Shown piece by piece: positions 30,420-40,228 of a stretch of DNA of 64,000 nucleotides. The stretch comes from Flagellimonas spongiicola. GTDB taxonomy: Bacteria; Bacteroidota; Bacteroidia; Flavobacteriales; Flavobacteriaceae. The position numbers and the translations under genes were made by a program. How positions within the stretch are numbered: the stretch's first letter is position 1; the number at the start of each line of letters is the position of its first letter. The notes beneath the pieces are model-generated. The model worked only from the letters and a program-made list of their open reading frames with translations, did no database searches and was not told where the DNA came from. The stretch is taken from positions 186,001-250,000 of the forward strand of contig NZ_JAMFMA010000002.1 of assembly GCF_023502425.1 (NCBI RefSeq). Reading direction: 5' to 3'.

Positions 30420-31304
30420 CTACTCATTATCGTCAACATCTTCAAATTTTGTATCAGCCATGCGTGTACGCTGTAGCTGTATTTCGTTAAATCTTGGATT
30501 CAATGATTTCTCATCGGTGTCGAATACCAAAAATTGATTGGTATCCATATTTTGTAATCCTTCATAGGATTTAAACCTATTGTTTTGCAGTTGTAATATT
30601 TTAAGGCTTGCCAATTGACCAAATTCGCTGGGTATATCCCCTCCCAAATGGTTGTTGGCCAGAACCAACTCCTTGAGCTCAGAAAGCCTTCCCATTTCCA
30701 CTGGTATACTTCCTTCCAATCCATTTTCGAACAATCCCAAGGCTTCCAGTTTAGTAAGGTTGCCGATGGATCTTGGAATTATACCTTTCAAATTGTTACT
30801 GGACAGATTGAGTTCCCTTAAATTTTTCAACTCACCGAATGTTGGGGGAATGGAACCACTTAAAAAGTTATTGAACATTGAAAAAACCCTTAATTCTTGC
30901 ATTTGTCCAACACCTGTTGGCAAAGAGCCCTTAATCCGGTTCATTTCCAATCGCAACACCTTAAGGCTTTTGAGTTTCACTATATCCTTAGGTAATTCCC
31001 CTGTTATGCTGTTAAAAGCCAGATTTAAGTGGGTGAGATACTTGAGTTTCCCAATGCTTTCCGGAAGCGTTCCCTCCAGATTGTTCATGAACAGGTTTAA
31101 ACCGACAACATGATTGTCCTTTATTGTCACACCTTTCCAATTCTGAACGGGAGAATTCAAATCCCATGCTACCTTCCAACTATCGCCATTGGTACTTTGG
31201 AATAATTCCACCAAAGCCATCTTTTCCTTTGCGGATACTCCTTCAAAAGAAAAAAGCTGCTGTGAAACTATCACTAAAAGACACAATGTTATAAGGCGCG
31301 TCAT
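30420..31304 (-). CDS. secreted leucine-rich-repeat protein of plant-type LRR
   Basis: A 294-residue secreted protein with signal peptide (about 1-19) and an N-terminal cap with the plant LRRNT look (NGDSWKVAWDLNSPVQNWKGV). About eight 23-24-residue repeats follow, of form LxxLxxLxLxxNxLxGxIPxxxG (for example LRELNLSSNNLKGIIPRSIG). The repeats span about 70-255, and a short acidic tail ends the protein (FEDVDDNE). There is no membrane anchor or T9SS sorting domain. Such proteins bind other proteins or glycans; the partner is unknown. It follows the ABC-F gene by 139 bases and has its own terminator. Confidence 0.88.
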   Translation of the reverse strand: MTRLITLCLLVIVSQQLFSFEGVSAKEKMALVELFQSTNGDSWKVAWDLNSPVQNWKGVTIKDNHVVGLNLFMNNLEGTLPESIGKLKYLTHLNLAFNSITGELPKDIVKLKSLKVLRLEMNRIKGSLPTGVGQMQELRVFSMFNNFLSGSIPPTFGELKNLRELNLSSNNLKGIIPRSIGNLTKLEALGLFENGLEGSIPVEMGRLSELKELVLANNHLGGDIPSEFGQLASLKILQLQNNRFKSYEGLQNMDTNQFLVFDTDEKSLNPRFNEIQLQRTRMADTKFEDVDDNE

Positions 31305-31443
31305 AAAGTTGATGCTATTAATTTATAAGAATATACCTACAAATAAAGAATAGTAAGAAAAAACCCACAAATTAAATAGGCGTAGCACCCCAAAACTGTT
31401 GTAAAAGTATCTAAAGCTGTTGTGTACCGCTGGGTAAGTTTGC

Positions 31444-33354
31444 TCAATCCAGGTTTTCAAGCTCTTCAGAGAGCTTCTCCCAATCTTCCATTAGTGCCTC
31501 CAAATCCTTCTTTTTTCCTTGGTAGGTATCAAAAAAACCAGGTTTGGCGATTGTAGCATCGTAATCCATGAGCATTTGATGATCGATCTCCGCAATTTCC
31601 TTTTCCAATTGGGAAATCTTCTTTTCCACCCCACTCAGTTTGTTTTTAAGCGATTTTTGTTTCTTCTGGGTCTGGTAATCGTTTGCCTTGGGTTTCTCTT
31701 TGAGCTGTTCTTGTTTCTTCTCGCCCTTTTCAATCTTTCTAAAGTCTTCGGCCTTTCGTTGTTCCAAATAAAAATCGATATCCCCCAAATACTCCTTTAT
31801 GCTGCCATCTTTGAACTCGTAGACCCTATCTGTTAAACCTTGAAGAAAATCGCGGTCGTGCGAAACCAGAACCAGAGTTCCCTCAAAATTTTGAAGAGCT
31901 TGTTTCAATACATTCTTTGATTTGATGTCCAAATGGTTTGTAGGTTCGTCCATCACAAGAACATTGAAGGGCTGTAATAGCATTTTTGCCAATGCCAATC
32001 GATTTCGCTCTCCTCCGGACAGTACCTTCACATACTTTTCCACCTCATCGCCTCGAAACAAAAATGACCCTAGGATATCGCGTACTCTACTTCGATTGCT
32101 CTCATTAGCCGAATCAATCATCGTATCCAAGATGGTCTTACTGCCATCTAAATATTCTGCTTGGTTCTGGGCAAAATATCCGATTTGGACATTGTGTCCT
32201 ATTTTAAGGTGACCTCCATGCTCCAATTCGCCTACCATTATTTTGGCCAAAGTTGTTTTTCCCTGACCATTTTGACCCACAAAAGCGGTTTTACTGCCTC
32301 GCTCAACCAGTAATTCTATGCTTTTCAAAACTTCCTTGTCCCCATAACTCTTGGATAAATCCTCCAATTCCGCCACAACTTTACCCGGGGTTATGGACAC
32401 TGGAAAACGCACATTCATCACACTGTTGTCCTCTTCATCCACTTCTATGCGGTCTATTTTATCCAGTTTTTTAATCAAGGATTGCGCCATGGACGCCTTT
32501 GATGCCTTAGCCCTGAATTTTTCAATAAGACGTTCAGTTTGCTGAATCTGTTTTTCTTGATTCTTTTGGGCGTTTAACTGCTGTTCTTTTATCTCTGCGC
32601 GTTGCACCAAATATTTGGAATAGGGTTTATTGTAATCATAAATACGACCCAACGATATTTCAATCGTCCTATTGGTCACATTGTCCAGGAACATTTTATC
32701 GTGGGATACAATTACAACAGCGCCGCTATAGTTTTTCAGGAATTGTTCCAACCAGATTATGGATTCAATATCCAAATGGTTGGTAGGTTCATCCAATAGT
32801 AAAACATCATTGTTCTGTAACAGGAGCTTGGCCAATTCAATTCGCATTCGCCATCCACCGGAAAAGGTATCAGTGAGTTTATCAAAATCCGGTCTTTTAA
32901 AACCTAGACCCGTCAATACCTTTTCGGTATCTCCTTGATAGTTGTAACCTCCAAGGATTTCATATCGATGCGTACTATCGGTCAAATCAATCATCAATTG
33001 ATTATAACCTTCACTTTCATAATCTGTCCGTTCGGCCAATTCTTGATTGATGCTTTCCAACCGAAGTTCCAAGGCCTTGATTTCACTGAATGCCTGATAG
33101 GATTCTTCCAATACTGTCCGACCCTGTTCAAAATCGATATCTTGTTTCAAAAATCCAATTTTGATATCTTTTTCCATAGCAATGGTACCCGTATCTGGGG
33201 CCATTTCCTTGGATAATAGCTTTAGCAAGGTAGACTTCCCAGCGCCGTTTTTTCCTATGAGTCCAACGCGGTCACCACCGTTCAATCGAAAGGCTATTTC
33301 TTCAAAAAGGTATTCACCGCCAAAGGCAACGGAAAGATTATGGATATTGAGCAT
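31444..33354 (-). CDS. ABC-F family ATP-binding protein
   Basis: A 636-residue soluble protein with two ABC ATPase domains and no transmembrane region. Domain 1 has Walker A GKNGAGKST (about 36-44) and signature FSGGWRMRIELAK; domain 2 has GQNGQGKTT and LSGGERNRLALAK with MDEPTNHLD. A charged linker joins them and a lysine-rich coiled-coil C-terminal domain ends the protein. ABC-F proteins act on the ribosome as translation factors or in antibiotic resistance. This form with a C-terminal coiled coil is the common housekeeping (Uup/YdiF-like) type. It is divergent from the DUF983 gene. Confidence 0.93.
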   Translation of the reverse strand: MLNIHNLSVAFGGEYLFEEIAFRLNGGDRVGLIGKNGAGKSTLLKLLSKEMAPDTGTIAMEKDIKIGFLKQDIDFEQGRTVLEESYQAFSEIKALELRLESINQELAERTDYESEGYNQLMIDLTDSTHRYEILGGYNYQGDTEKVLTGLGFKRPDFDKLTDTFSGGWRMRIELAKLLLQNNDVLLLDEPTNHLDIESIIWLEQFLKNYSGAVVIVSHDKMFLDNVTNRTIEISLGRIYDYNKPYSKYLVQRAEIKEQQLNAQKNQEKQIQQTERLIEKFRAKASKASMAQSLIKKLDKIDRIEVDEEDNSVMNVRFPVSITPGKVVAELEDLSKSYGDKEVLKSIELLVERGSKTAFVGQNGQGKTTLAKIMVGELEHGGHLKIGHNVQIGYFAQNQAEYLDGSKTILDTMIDSANESNRSRVRDILGSFLFRGDEVEKYVKVLSGGERNRLALAKMLLQPFNVLVMDEPTNHLDIKSKNVLKQALQNFEGTLVLVSHDRDFLQGLTDRVYEFKDGSIKEYLGDIDFYLEQRKAEDFRKIEKGEKKQEQLKEKPKANDYQTQKKQKSLKNKLSGVEKKISQLEKEIAEIDHQMLMDYDATIAKPGFFDTYQGKKKDLEALMEDWEKLSEELENLD

Positions 33355-33395
33355 TTTATGTGACCTGAATTACATAACAAAAGAGGGTTAATCCG

Positions 33396-33403
33396 TACTT
33401 TTG
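33396..33403 (+). promoter_or_regulatory. candidate -7 element of the DUF983 gene
   Basis: TACTTTTG matches TAnnTTTG exactly and lies 17 bases before the ATG at 33421, implying a very short leader. No good -33 TTG is visible. Confidence 0.4.
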
Positions 33404-33420
33404 CATAAAAATCGCTGCAA

Positions 33421-33813
33421 ATGTTAAAAAAAGGAAACAAACTCTACAGTATTTTAACAGGAACTTGCCCAAAATGCCATGAGGAAAGCATGTATGAGAA
33501 TACAAATCCGTATGCGCTTTCGCAGTTGTTCAATATGCACGAACGCTGTTCGCATTGTAATACGAAATACAAGATTGAGCCTTCATTCTTTTATGGTTCC
33601 ATGTACGTTAGTTATGCTGTGGGAATCGCATTTGCCACTGCGGCCTTTGTTATTGCTTACTTGATATTGAATGCATCTTTGGTTAACACATTCATAGCAA
33701 TTGTGCTTACTTTGATCGTATCCCTGCCAATCATTATTCGCTTGTCACGGAACATTTGGATCAACTTCTTTTTTAAATATGAACCCAATCAGGTAAAGGG
33801 TCAATTGGAGTAG
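33421..33813 (+). CDS. DUF983 zinc-ribbon membrane protein
   Basis: A 130-residue protein of the DUF983 family. The N-terminal zinc-ribbon-like region has two Cys-x2-Cys pairs (TCPKCHEES and RCSHCNTKY). Two transmembrane helices follow (about 60-82 and 86-106). The function of the family is unknown. The last 13 bases overlap the 3' end of the convergent FAD oxidoreductase gene. Confidence 0.9.
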   Translation: MLKKGNKLYSILTGTCPKCHEESMYENTNPYALSQLFNMHERCSHCNTKYKIEPSFFYGSMYVSYAVGIAFATAAFVIAYLILNASLVNTFIAIVLTLIVSLPIIIRLSRNIWINFFFKYEPNQVKGQLE

Positions 33814-34856
33814 TACTTTTTTGTAAAACGACTGATATCAAGTTCGGTTTCCAAAGGAGTTCCCATTTCGATGAAATTGAACAGTTGTGCTGCGGCATAA
33901 GGCGCTATCATCACCCCACGTGAACCGAATCCATTCAACACGTATAAATTGCCATGTGCCGGATGCGCTCCAACTAATGGCCTTCTGTCCACCACAGTAG
34001 GTCGAATGCCGGCAACATGACCCACTACTTCATAAGGACATTTCAAAAAGGTTTCCAATTTTTCAATCAATTCCTTTTTTGCCGCATCTGTTGGGGCATT
34101 GGTTTTATCCTGCCATTTATACGTAGCACCTACGCGATACACAGCTTCACCTAAAGGAATCGTAAAAACAGAGGATTTTATAACATTCTCCTCTCGATAA
34201 TCCTTTGCTTTAATCGTCAACAACTCACCTTTGGTACCATTTAACGGCAAATACCCGAAAAATGGATTGGTTTTAAGGCCGTAGCCTTCGCAAAACACTA
34301 TTTGTTTTGCTTTCATCATTTCGTAGGAAACATGATCAGGAAACACCTTAAAATGGCTAAAATTGAAGGGGTGAAAGGATAAATTTCCTTTTTCTTGTAC
34401 ATGTTGTCTGTAAGATGCAATCAACTTAGCTGTATCGATACGCCCTGTATGCTTCACTTCCCCGAAGCCGAATTGTGCATTCAGGGCAGGATTATTGTTT
34501 TCCAGGATATCCGTGGAAAGAAATTCATCCAGACCTGGTTTATCCATAGCTTCAAACCATAGGTTCTGCTCTTCAATAGAGGCAAACTTTCGCAAAACGC
34601 GAATCTTATAGTCCAGTTGAACACCCAATTTTTCCTCTAGTGCCGAATAAAAAGGTATAGCCTGCTTTAATTGCCCAGACGCATTCCAAGCCAGTGTAAA
34701 TCGTTTTAAGATAACGGGATTATAAAGACCCCCAGCCACCAAGGACGACTGCTGGGAATCATCAGTTATCACATGATAGGTTTTCCCGGTTTTCTCCAAT
34801 TGTTCACAAAAAGAGACCCCTGCCAATCCAAGGCCAACAATAAGGTAATCCAACAT
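33801..34856 (-). CDS. FAD-dependent oxidoreductase (DAO family)
   Basis: A 351-residue flavoprotein of the D-amino-acid oxidase/glycine oxidase (DAO) fold. The FAD-binding Rossmann motif is at the N-terminus (LIVGLGLAGVSFCEQLE). The C-terminus has a typical FAD-contacting segment (GIRPTVVDRRPLVG; NGFGSRGVMIAPYAA). There is no signal peptide. The substrate is probably an amine or amino acid, but nothing in the neighbourhood narrows it. Convergent overlap of 13 bases with the DUF983 gene. Confidence 0.88.
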   Translation of the reverse strand: MLDYLIVGLGLAGVSFCEQLEKTGKTYHVITDDSQQSSLVAGGLYNPVILKRFTLAWNASGQLKQAIPFYSALEEKLGVQLDYKIRVLRKFASIEEQNLWFEAMDKPGLDEFLSTDILENNNPALNAQFGFGEVKHTGRIDTAKLIASYRQHVQEKGNLSFHPFNFSHFKVFPDHVSYEMMKAKQIVFCEGYGLKTNPFFGYLPLNGTKGELLTIKAKDYREENVIKSSVFTIPLGEAVYRVGATYKWQDKTNAPTDAAKKELIEKLETFLKCPYEVVGHVAGIRPTVVDRRPLVGAHPAHGNLYVLNGFGSRGVMIAPYAAAQLFNFIEMGTPLETELDISRFTKKYYSN

Positions 34857-35082
34857 AAGGCGAAGATATTAATCCTGTTTTAAAATGGAGGTATGCTGAC
34901 AATAAGATACTTCACTTAGTTCAGCATGACTCCATGGGCAAATTTAACTCTGGCACTTACTATTTAAAAAAGCACCATCAATTCAAAAGGGGGATTCATC
35001 AAGTCAGACTCTACATCCATGAATTAAGGCCGTGATTCCCAGAGACAATTGTATTTCTTATAGTTTCTAAAAATGCTATATC
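34857..35082. other. intergenic region with no recognised element
   Basis: This 226-base gap lies between the divergent FAD oxidoreductase and IPT/kelch genes. I find no credible ORF, RNA gene, terminator hairpin or full promoter match. GCGAAGATA just before the oxidoreductase start is, on the minus strand, one mismatch from the -7 consensus. Confidence 0.4.
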
Positions 35083-36846
35083 ATGAACAAATCTATTTTA
35101 ATGTATGCCTCTTGCATACTAGCCGTGCTACTTTTTGTGTTTTGCGGCAAAGACGACCCAAAAGATCAGGAAACGCCTGGTACAAATCCCCCAACTATCA
35201 AAAGCTTTAGCCCACCAGAAGGACCCGTGGGCACCGAAGTAACCATCAACGGAACCAATTTTAGTGCCACTGCTGGTGAAAACAAAGTGAGGTTTAACGG
35301 TACAAATGCCACAGTAACCACGAACACGACTAGTCTCTTAAAAGCAATTGTCCCCACTGGTGCAAGCACAGGTACATTAAGCGTAGAAGTAAATGGTGAA
35401 ACGGCAAACAGTCCGGAATCATTTACCGTGACTACTATATCCAATTCACAACTTGCCATTTCAGATTTTGAACCTCAAAAGGGATCCATCGGTACGCAAA
35501 TAGAAATCAACGGATCAAATTTTGGAGAATCCTTTGAGGATATTACAGTATACTTTAACGGAACAGCCACTGATATTGATCAATTATCAAATTCAAGACT
35601 ATTGGTTAAAGTTCCAGAGGGAGCAACCACTGGGCCCATTGAGGTTACAGTTGGAAATGAAACGGTAACAAGTACTGCCTCCTTTACGGTTGGCCCAACC
35701 ATTTCTGGATTTACTCCAGACCAAGAAAACGAAGGCGTTATTGTTGAAATCAACGGTTCCAATTTTAGCACTGTTCCCGAAAATAATGTCGTGAAATTCA
35801 ATAACGTTGCAGCTCAAGTAACAGATGCAACATCTACTATGCTTACTGTAATTCTGCCAAATGGAGCTACAACGGGCAACATTTCTGTTGAAGTAGCAGG
35901 GCAAACCACAGAAAGTGCAGACGAATTTACGGTTGGGCCATGGAAGAAACTTTCAAGTCCTTCCGACATTGAATATCCGATACAGGGCGGCAACATGGCA
36001 GTTTTGGAAAACGAAAATGGAGACGCTGAAATCTATTTTGGTTTTGGGCGATACAACAATGGTTCCCTTGTTTATTCAAATGACATTTATGTTTATGATA
36101 TTGTAAACGATTCATGGGTAAAAAGACAACCCTCAATGGCAACTCCAAGATTTGAAGCTACATCCTTTGTATTAAACAACAAATGGCACATAATAACCGG
36201 TAAAAACGGCAATGGTGATATTGATGATAGTTGGTCATTTGACCCTGCATCAGCTACATGGGAAAACCTAGGCACAACAGACTGGGGCAGTGGACTTTCA
36301 TCCTTTTGTTCAGATCTAGCCTGTTTTGTATACGGCGCTGAGGAAGATACTGAAAAAGGTAAACTAAAATTCTATAATGGGTCATGGACGGATAGAGAAA
36401 GTTTTACTGTTTCCAATGAAGGAATCGTAAATGCAGTAGGTTTTACAATCAGCGGTCTTGGATTCATAGTAACTGGAACTGTTGGCGAAAATTATGCAAG
36501 TTCACTTTATAGGTATCGATTGAATATCAATGAATGGGATCAATTAGCTCCTGTTCCTTTTACTTTAAGAAAAGACGCCATTGGTATAGGATTGGGTAAT
36601 AAGGCATATGTTGGCCTAGGAATCGATCATACTCTATCGAAATACCTAGAAGACATTTGGGAATATGATGGAGGCACCAACCAATGGACACAGAAATCAA
36701 ATTTCCCAGGTGGTGGTAGACAAGGTGCAACATCTGTGGCTACAGGTGGGCATATATATATTTATGGTGGTGAGGGTTCAGGAATAGACCCTGAACTGGA
36801 AAGCTTCTGGAGATACACACCTTTGCTGGATTTAGAAGAAATGTAA
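35083..36846 (+). CDS. IPT/TIG-domain and kelch-repeat lipoprotein
   Basis: A 587-residue exported lipoprotein (lipobox FVFC within the first 21 residues). Three immunoglobulin-like IPT/TIG domains lie at about 38-118, 122-206 and 207-286, each with the GxxVxINGxNF-type start. They are followed by a kelch beta-propeller from about 290 to the end (DIYVYDIVNDSWVKR, SWSFDPASATWENLG, DIWEYDGGTNQWTQK). Similar Bacteroidota surface proteins bind glycans or other surface partners. It is a single-gene unit closed by a bidirectional terminator; function is unknown. Confidence 0.88.
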   Translation: MNKSILMYASCILAVLLFVFCGKDDPKDQETPGTNPPTIKSFSPPEGPVGTEVTINGTNFSATAGENKVRFNGTNATVTTNTTSLLKAIVPTGASTGTLSVEVNGETANSPESFTVTTISNSQLAISDFEPQKGSIGTQIEINGSNFGESFEDITVYFNGTATDIDQLSNSRLLVKVPEGATTGPIEVTVGNETVTSTASFTVGPTISGFTPDQENEGVIVEINGSNFSTVPENNVVKFNNVAAQVTDATSTMLTVILPNGATTGNISVEVAGQTTESADEFTVGPWKKLSSPSDIEYPIQGGNMAVLENENGDAEIYFGFGRYNNGSLVYSNDIYVYDIVNDSWVKRQPSMATPRFEATSFVLNNKWHIITGKNGNGDIDDSWSFDPASATWENLGTTDWGSGLSSFCSDLACFVYGAEEDTEKGKLKFYNGSWTDRESFTVSNEGIVNAVGFTISGLGFIVTGTVGENYASSLYRYRLNINEWDQLAPVPFTLRKDAIGIGLGNKAYVGLGIDHTLSKYLEDIWEYDGGTNQWTQKSNFPGGGRQGATSVATGGHIYIYGGEGSGIDPELESFWRYTPLLDLEEM

Positions 36847-36887
36847 TTGTTAAAGTGTATAGCAATTCTCTAAATAGTTAAAACAGA

Positions 36888-36913
36888 AAACGCCGCACAA
36901 ATGTGCGGCGTTT
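36888..36913. terminator. bidirectional intrinsic terminator
   Basis: AAACGCCGCAC/GTGCGGCGTTT forms an 11-pair perfect stem with an AAAT loop between the convergent IPT/kelch and gldN genes. T-rich sequence follows on both strands, better on the minus strand, so it can stop transcripts from both sides. Confidence 0.85.
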
Positions 36914-36946
36914 AACTTATAGAATTGGAAAATTATTTTAGCAGGT

Positions 36947-37849
36947 CTAGTAGGCCCACATATCTTGTTCCCTGTCTCGGATGACCTCCTTTATACGTTT
37001 GGCCTCCAATAATTGGAACAAGGCGTTATCAAATACGTAATCGTCTATTTCGCGATCCCCATGGACATTGTCCTCCTTATAGATCACACCATTGAATCGT
37101 CTTGCGTTCAAGAGCATGTCATAAGAGATAGGTCTTGCGGAATTGCGTTGGTTATAGACCTTGGCATCATGAAGTACTTGACGGGCGGCAGGATACCATA
37201 CCCAGAAAAGTTCTACCTTATTTTCGCCTGGATCTACTGATTCATCGTCAATAAAGTTTACGTCTGGAGCTACAGGGGCAATACCCAATAGTCTATACTT
37301 CAACTCTCCTTGACGTTTGTCAAAATACCACATTCCCTTGATACGATATTCTTCAATATCAGCTGCACTCAAATCTCTTTGGTTAATGAATTCCGCAGAA
37401 ATCTGTTCACCAGCATTCAATTGCTCGTAACCAAGATCGGTAGTATCTACCTTGCTTAACGTAGCGGACAAGTCTCCTAAAGTTCGTTTTTCAGTGAAAT
37501 ACGAATCGGTGTACACCTCAGTCAGTTTCCCATTTCTGATGTTTTTCATCAACACATGGTAAAGTGACCTTCTGTCCGCTCCAATACCTATAGTATCGGT
37601 TGGATAGTACAATGGAAAGTTAACACGCTCGTCCAGGTCAATGGTTTCCCATACGGTCTTGGACCAAAGGATATCCCTGTCGTCTACATAACCGTAGGCA
37701 AGCGGGGCGTCATTGTCCTGTTCTTTCTGGGCTTCGGTCTTTATTCCAATATCCTGTGGCAACTTGGCATTCAAAATGTTTGCCTGTCCCAGCATGGATA
37801 CTGGCGCAAAAGCCAACGCTCCAATGATTAATGCATTTTTCCAATTCAT
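36947..37849 (-). CDS. gldN: gliding motility / type IX secretion protein GldN
   Basis: A 300-residue periplasmic protein with signal peptide (about 1-21, ending SMLGQ). Family landmarks include VDDRDILWSKTVWETIDLDERVN (two adjoining pieces), YPTDTIGIGADRRSL and FWVWYPAARQVLHD. GldN joins GldK in the periplasmic ring structure of the type IX secretion system, which exports adhesins and enzymes with C-terminal sorting domains and supports gliding. It is the last gene of gldKLMN, 20 bases after gldM, followed by a bidirectional terminator. Confidence 0.95.
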   Translation of the reverse strand: MNWKNALIIGALAFAPVSMLGQANILNAKLPQDIGIKTEAQKEQDNDAPLAYGYVDDRDILWSKTVWETIDLDERVNFPLYYPTDTIGIGADRRSLYHVLMKNIRNGKLTEVYTDSYFTEKRTLGDLSATLSKVDTTDLGYEQLNAGEQISAEFINQRDLSAADIEEYRIKGMWYFDKRQGELKYRLLGIAPVAPDVNFIDDESVDPGENKVELFWVWYPAARQVLHDAKVYNQRNSARPISYDMLLNARRFNGVIYKEDNVHGDREIDDYVFDNALFQLLEAKRIKEVIRDREQDMWAY

Positions 37850-37869
37850 GATTATACTTCTATACTTAA

Positions 37870-39441
37870 TTAATTAGTAAGCTCTACTACAACAGGAGAT
37901 ACTTTCTTCAACTTGTATGTTCTGTTGTTAGTGATATAAGCTTTGATATCGAATATCTGAACGGCATCACCACGCTTAGCTCTCTTAAGGGCAGACTTGG
38001 CTCTTCCATCCAATTTGTTACCGTTTACGTTAATGGTTGGCTGACCTGGCACCTTGAACTTAAATCCGCTAACGGCAAGGTTCAAGTCAAAATCAAAGTC
38101 TTCCAACATAGCGCCAACTGTAGAAATCTCAAGGTTTCTTCTTGGCATTTTAACGCTACCAGCTTCACCACGTACTGTACCACCTGGTCTTGGGATATCC
38201 TTGATTCTAAATTCAGATCTAGTGGAAATCGCTTGACCATCAGGTAATGTACCTGAAGCAGTAATGGTAACTGTTCTACCTGTACCTGGATTCATGATAT
38301 AGTTGCTACCGCTTCTTCTGGTCAAACCAGTTGCTCTAGCATTAACTTTATTATCTGGAATACCAGGAATGGAGATGGTCATAGGGTTGGCCACACCACG
38401 GTAAACAACATTCATTTTATCTGCAGAAATAACCGCAGCATTAGGCTTGGTAATCGTAGCAAACGTATTGTTCACTTCTACTGGAATCTCCTCACCATCC
38501 TGCATAAAGAACATAGTTCCAGAAACAGTATGGTCACCTGCAGTACCAGCACTGATCAACAGCTTGATACCACCTTCTTCCAATACATAATCCTTATCAG
38601 CAGTAAGGTTTCTACCGTCCAACTTCAACTCAGCTCTAACCGGTTTGGAAGAGTTATCGGTCTTACTGATGATAATCTTACCATCATACTTCTCACCTGT
38701 ATAAAAAGCAGTCTTGGAAGCGGACAAGGAGGTAGCGAAATTCTTCAAGGAAACGGCTTCTGTCAAGTTACCTTCCAAAAGTCCTTTCAATACTTCTTGC
38801 TCTGTAGACATGATATCTGCCTGCAACTGAGTCACTTTAGTCAAAGAAGCCACTAATGGGTATCCTTCAAAGTGATAGTTGATCCAATCTACTTTTACTT
38901 TATCACGAAGTCTGGTCACCTTTCCATCTTTGTCTCCAGTCTCGAAGCGTGTTTGAACAGCCCCTTTGATTTCGGACATATTCTCTGGAAGTGCAGCCAA
39001 TATCTTTTCACGATAATTGGTTATGTTGTTCAAAAACTCTTGCCCTTCTGGCTTAAGGTTGTCACCTTGGAAGAAAAGATTGTCCAAGAAATCGGACTTA
39101 TCCATAACAACGTAATTGTTAGGGTCTTCCTGATCGGCCAACATACCTTTTTTCAATTCCTCCAAGTACGCGTAGTACTCATTGGAAAGTTGTTGAACAG
39201 TTTGCGCCTTTTCATACAATGGACCATATTTGATCGCATCTTCTGATGCTTTGGTCCCTAGACCTTCAAAGTAGGCCAAATTGTTAGCTTCGGCTTTTTC
39301 GTTGGAAGTCTCCAGTTTAGCATTCATCAAACCGAATGCAGCGAGAACCTCCTTACTCATATTTAATGCCAACATCGCGATGAAGATCAAGTACATAAGG
39401 TTGATCATCTTCTGACGTGGTGTCTGTTTTCCTGATGCCAT
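37870..39441 (-). CDS. gldM: gliding motility / type IX secretion protein GldM
   Basis: A 523-residue protein. One N-terminal transmembrane helix (about 10-34, MINLMYLIFIAMLALNMS) is followed by a long periplasmic part: a helical bundle and then beta-rich domains (SADKMNVVYRGVANPMTIS; GTVRGEAGSVKMPRR). With GldL it forms the proton-driven rotary motor of the type IX secretion system and transmits torque to GldK/GldN. It starts 66 bases after gldL. Confidence 0.96.
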   Translation of the reverse strand: MASGKQTPRQKMINLMYLIFIAMLALNMSKEVLAAFGLMNAKLETSNEKAEANNLAYFEGLGTKASEDAIKYGPLYEKAQTVQQLSNEYYAYLEELKKGMLADQEDPNNYVVMDKSDFLDNLFFQGDNLKPEGQEFLNNITNYREKILAALPENMSEIKGAVQTRFETGDKDGKVTRLRDKVKVDWINYHFEGYPLVASLTKVTQLQADIMSTEQEVLKGLLEGNLTEAVSLKNFATSLSASKTAFYTGEKYDGKIIISKTDNSSKPVRAELKLDGRNLTADKDYVLEEGGIKLLISAGTAGDHTVSGTMFFMQDGEEIPVEVNNTFATITKPNAAVISADKMNVVYRGVANPMTISIPGIPDNKVNARATGLTRRSGSNYIMNPGTGRTVTITASGTLPDGQAISTRSEFRIKDIPRPGGTVRGEAGSVKMPRRNLEISTVGAMLEDFDFDLNLAVSGFKFKVPGQPTINVNGNKLDGRAKSALKRAKRGDAVQIFDIKAYITNNRTYKLKKVSPVVVELTN

Positions 39442-39507
39442 GTTTTTTATCTAATTAGAATTAATAATTAATTTGACTTGGGGTTTGGTATATCAATTAC
39501 CTCCTAA

Positions 39508-40158
39508 TTAGTTTTTTGCCATTGCAGACAACATACCACCGTATACTCCATTCAAGGAAGAAAGATTCGTTGCTAAAGATTCCATCTGCTCTTTAAGAGC
39601 TCCGGCATTCTGTACAACTTCTTCGTTGATGGATGCTTGACGGCTAGCGCTTTCCAACTGTACTTTGTACAAGCTGTTCAAAGACTCCATTTGAGCGGCT
39701 GCATGAGACAACTCTTCTGAGTACTTCTTAGTGTGCTGGATAGCATCTGTTGTAGGAGCAATACCTTTGGCAGCGCCTTCAAAGTTTTTGATGCTGTCAC
39801 CTAAGCTAGTGAACAACTCAGAATCGATATTGGCTTCTTTTAACAGATCATCCAATTTTCTGGAAAGAAGACCTTCAGCTTCTTGAGCTTGCTTAACGTC
39901 ATTCTTGTTTCCTTTGGTTTGACCGTTAGCCAATTCTGGGTATACCAAAGACCAATCGTACTCATCGTCTACTGGTTCAAATGCAGAGATAGCGAAGATC
40001 AATGCTTCGGTAATAAGTCCAACCGCAAGAAGTAGTCCCCCTGTAAGTGGTCCAAACTCCCAGTGTAGGATCTTGAAAAGTGCACCAATAATTACTACCG
40101 ATGCTCCAAGGCCATAGGCCATGTTAAACAGCTTTTTTGTTGATTTTGACTGTGCCAT
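39508..40158 (-). CDS. gldL: gliding motility / type IX secretion motor protein GldL
   Basis: A 216-residue inner-membrane protein. Two N-terminal transmembrane helices (about 12-29 and 36-58) contain the HWEFGP turn and the conserved membrane Glu in LITEALIFAIS, the residue implicated in proton conduction. A long cytoplasmic coiled-coil tail follows. It forms a pentamer around the GldM helices. Located between gldK and gldM in the standard order. Confidence 0.96.
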   Translation of the reverse strand: MAQSKSTKKLFNMAYGLGASVVIIGALFKILHWEFGPLTGGLLLAVGLITEALIFAISAFEPVDDEYDWSLVYPELANGQTKGNKNDVKQAQEAEGLLSRKLDDLLKEANIDSELFTSLGDSIKNFEGAAKGIAPTTDAIQHTKKYSEELSHAAAQMESLNSLYKVQLESASRQASINEEVVQNAGALKEQMESLATNLSSLNGVYGGMLSAMAKN

Positions 40159-40228
40159 AATTCTAGTTTTAATTAAGTTATATAAATAAGTATTTGGTTA
40201 CTGGTTTATATAATGTTCTCTCTTTTAA

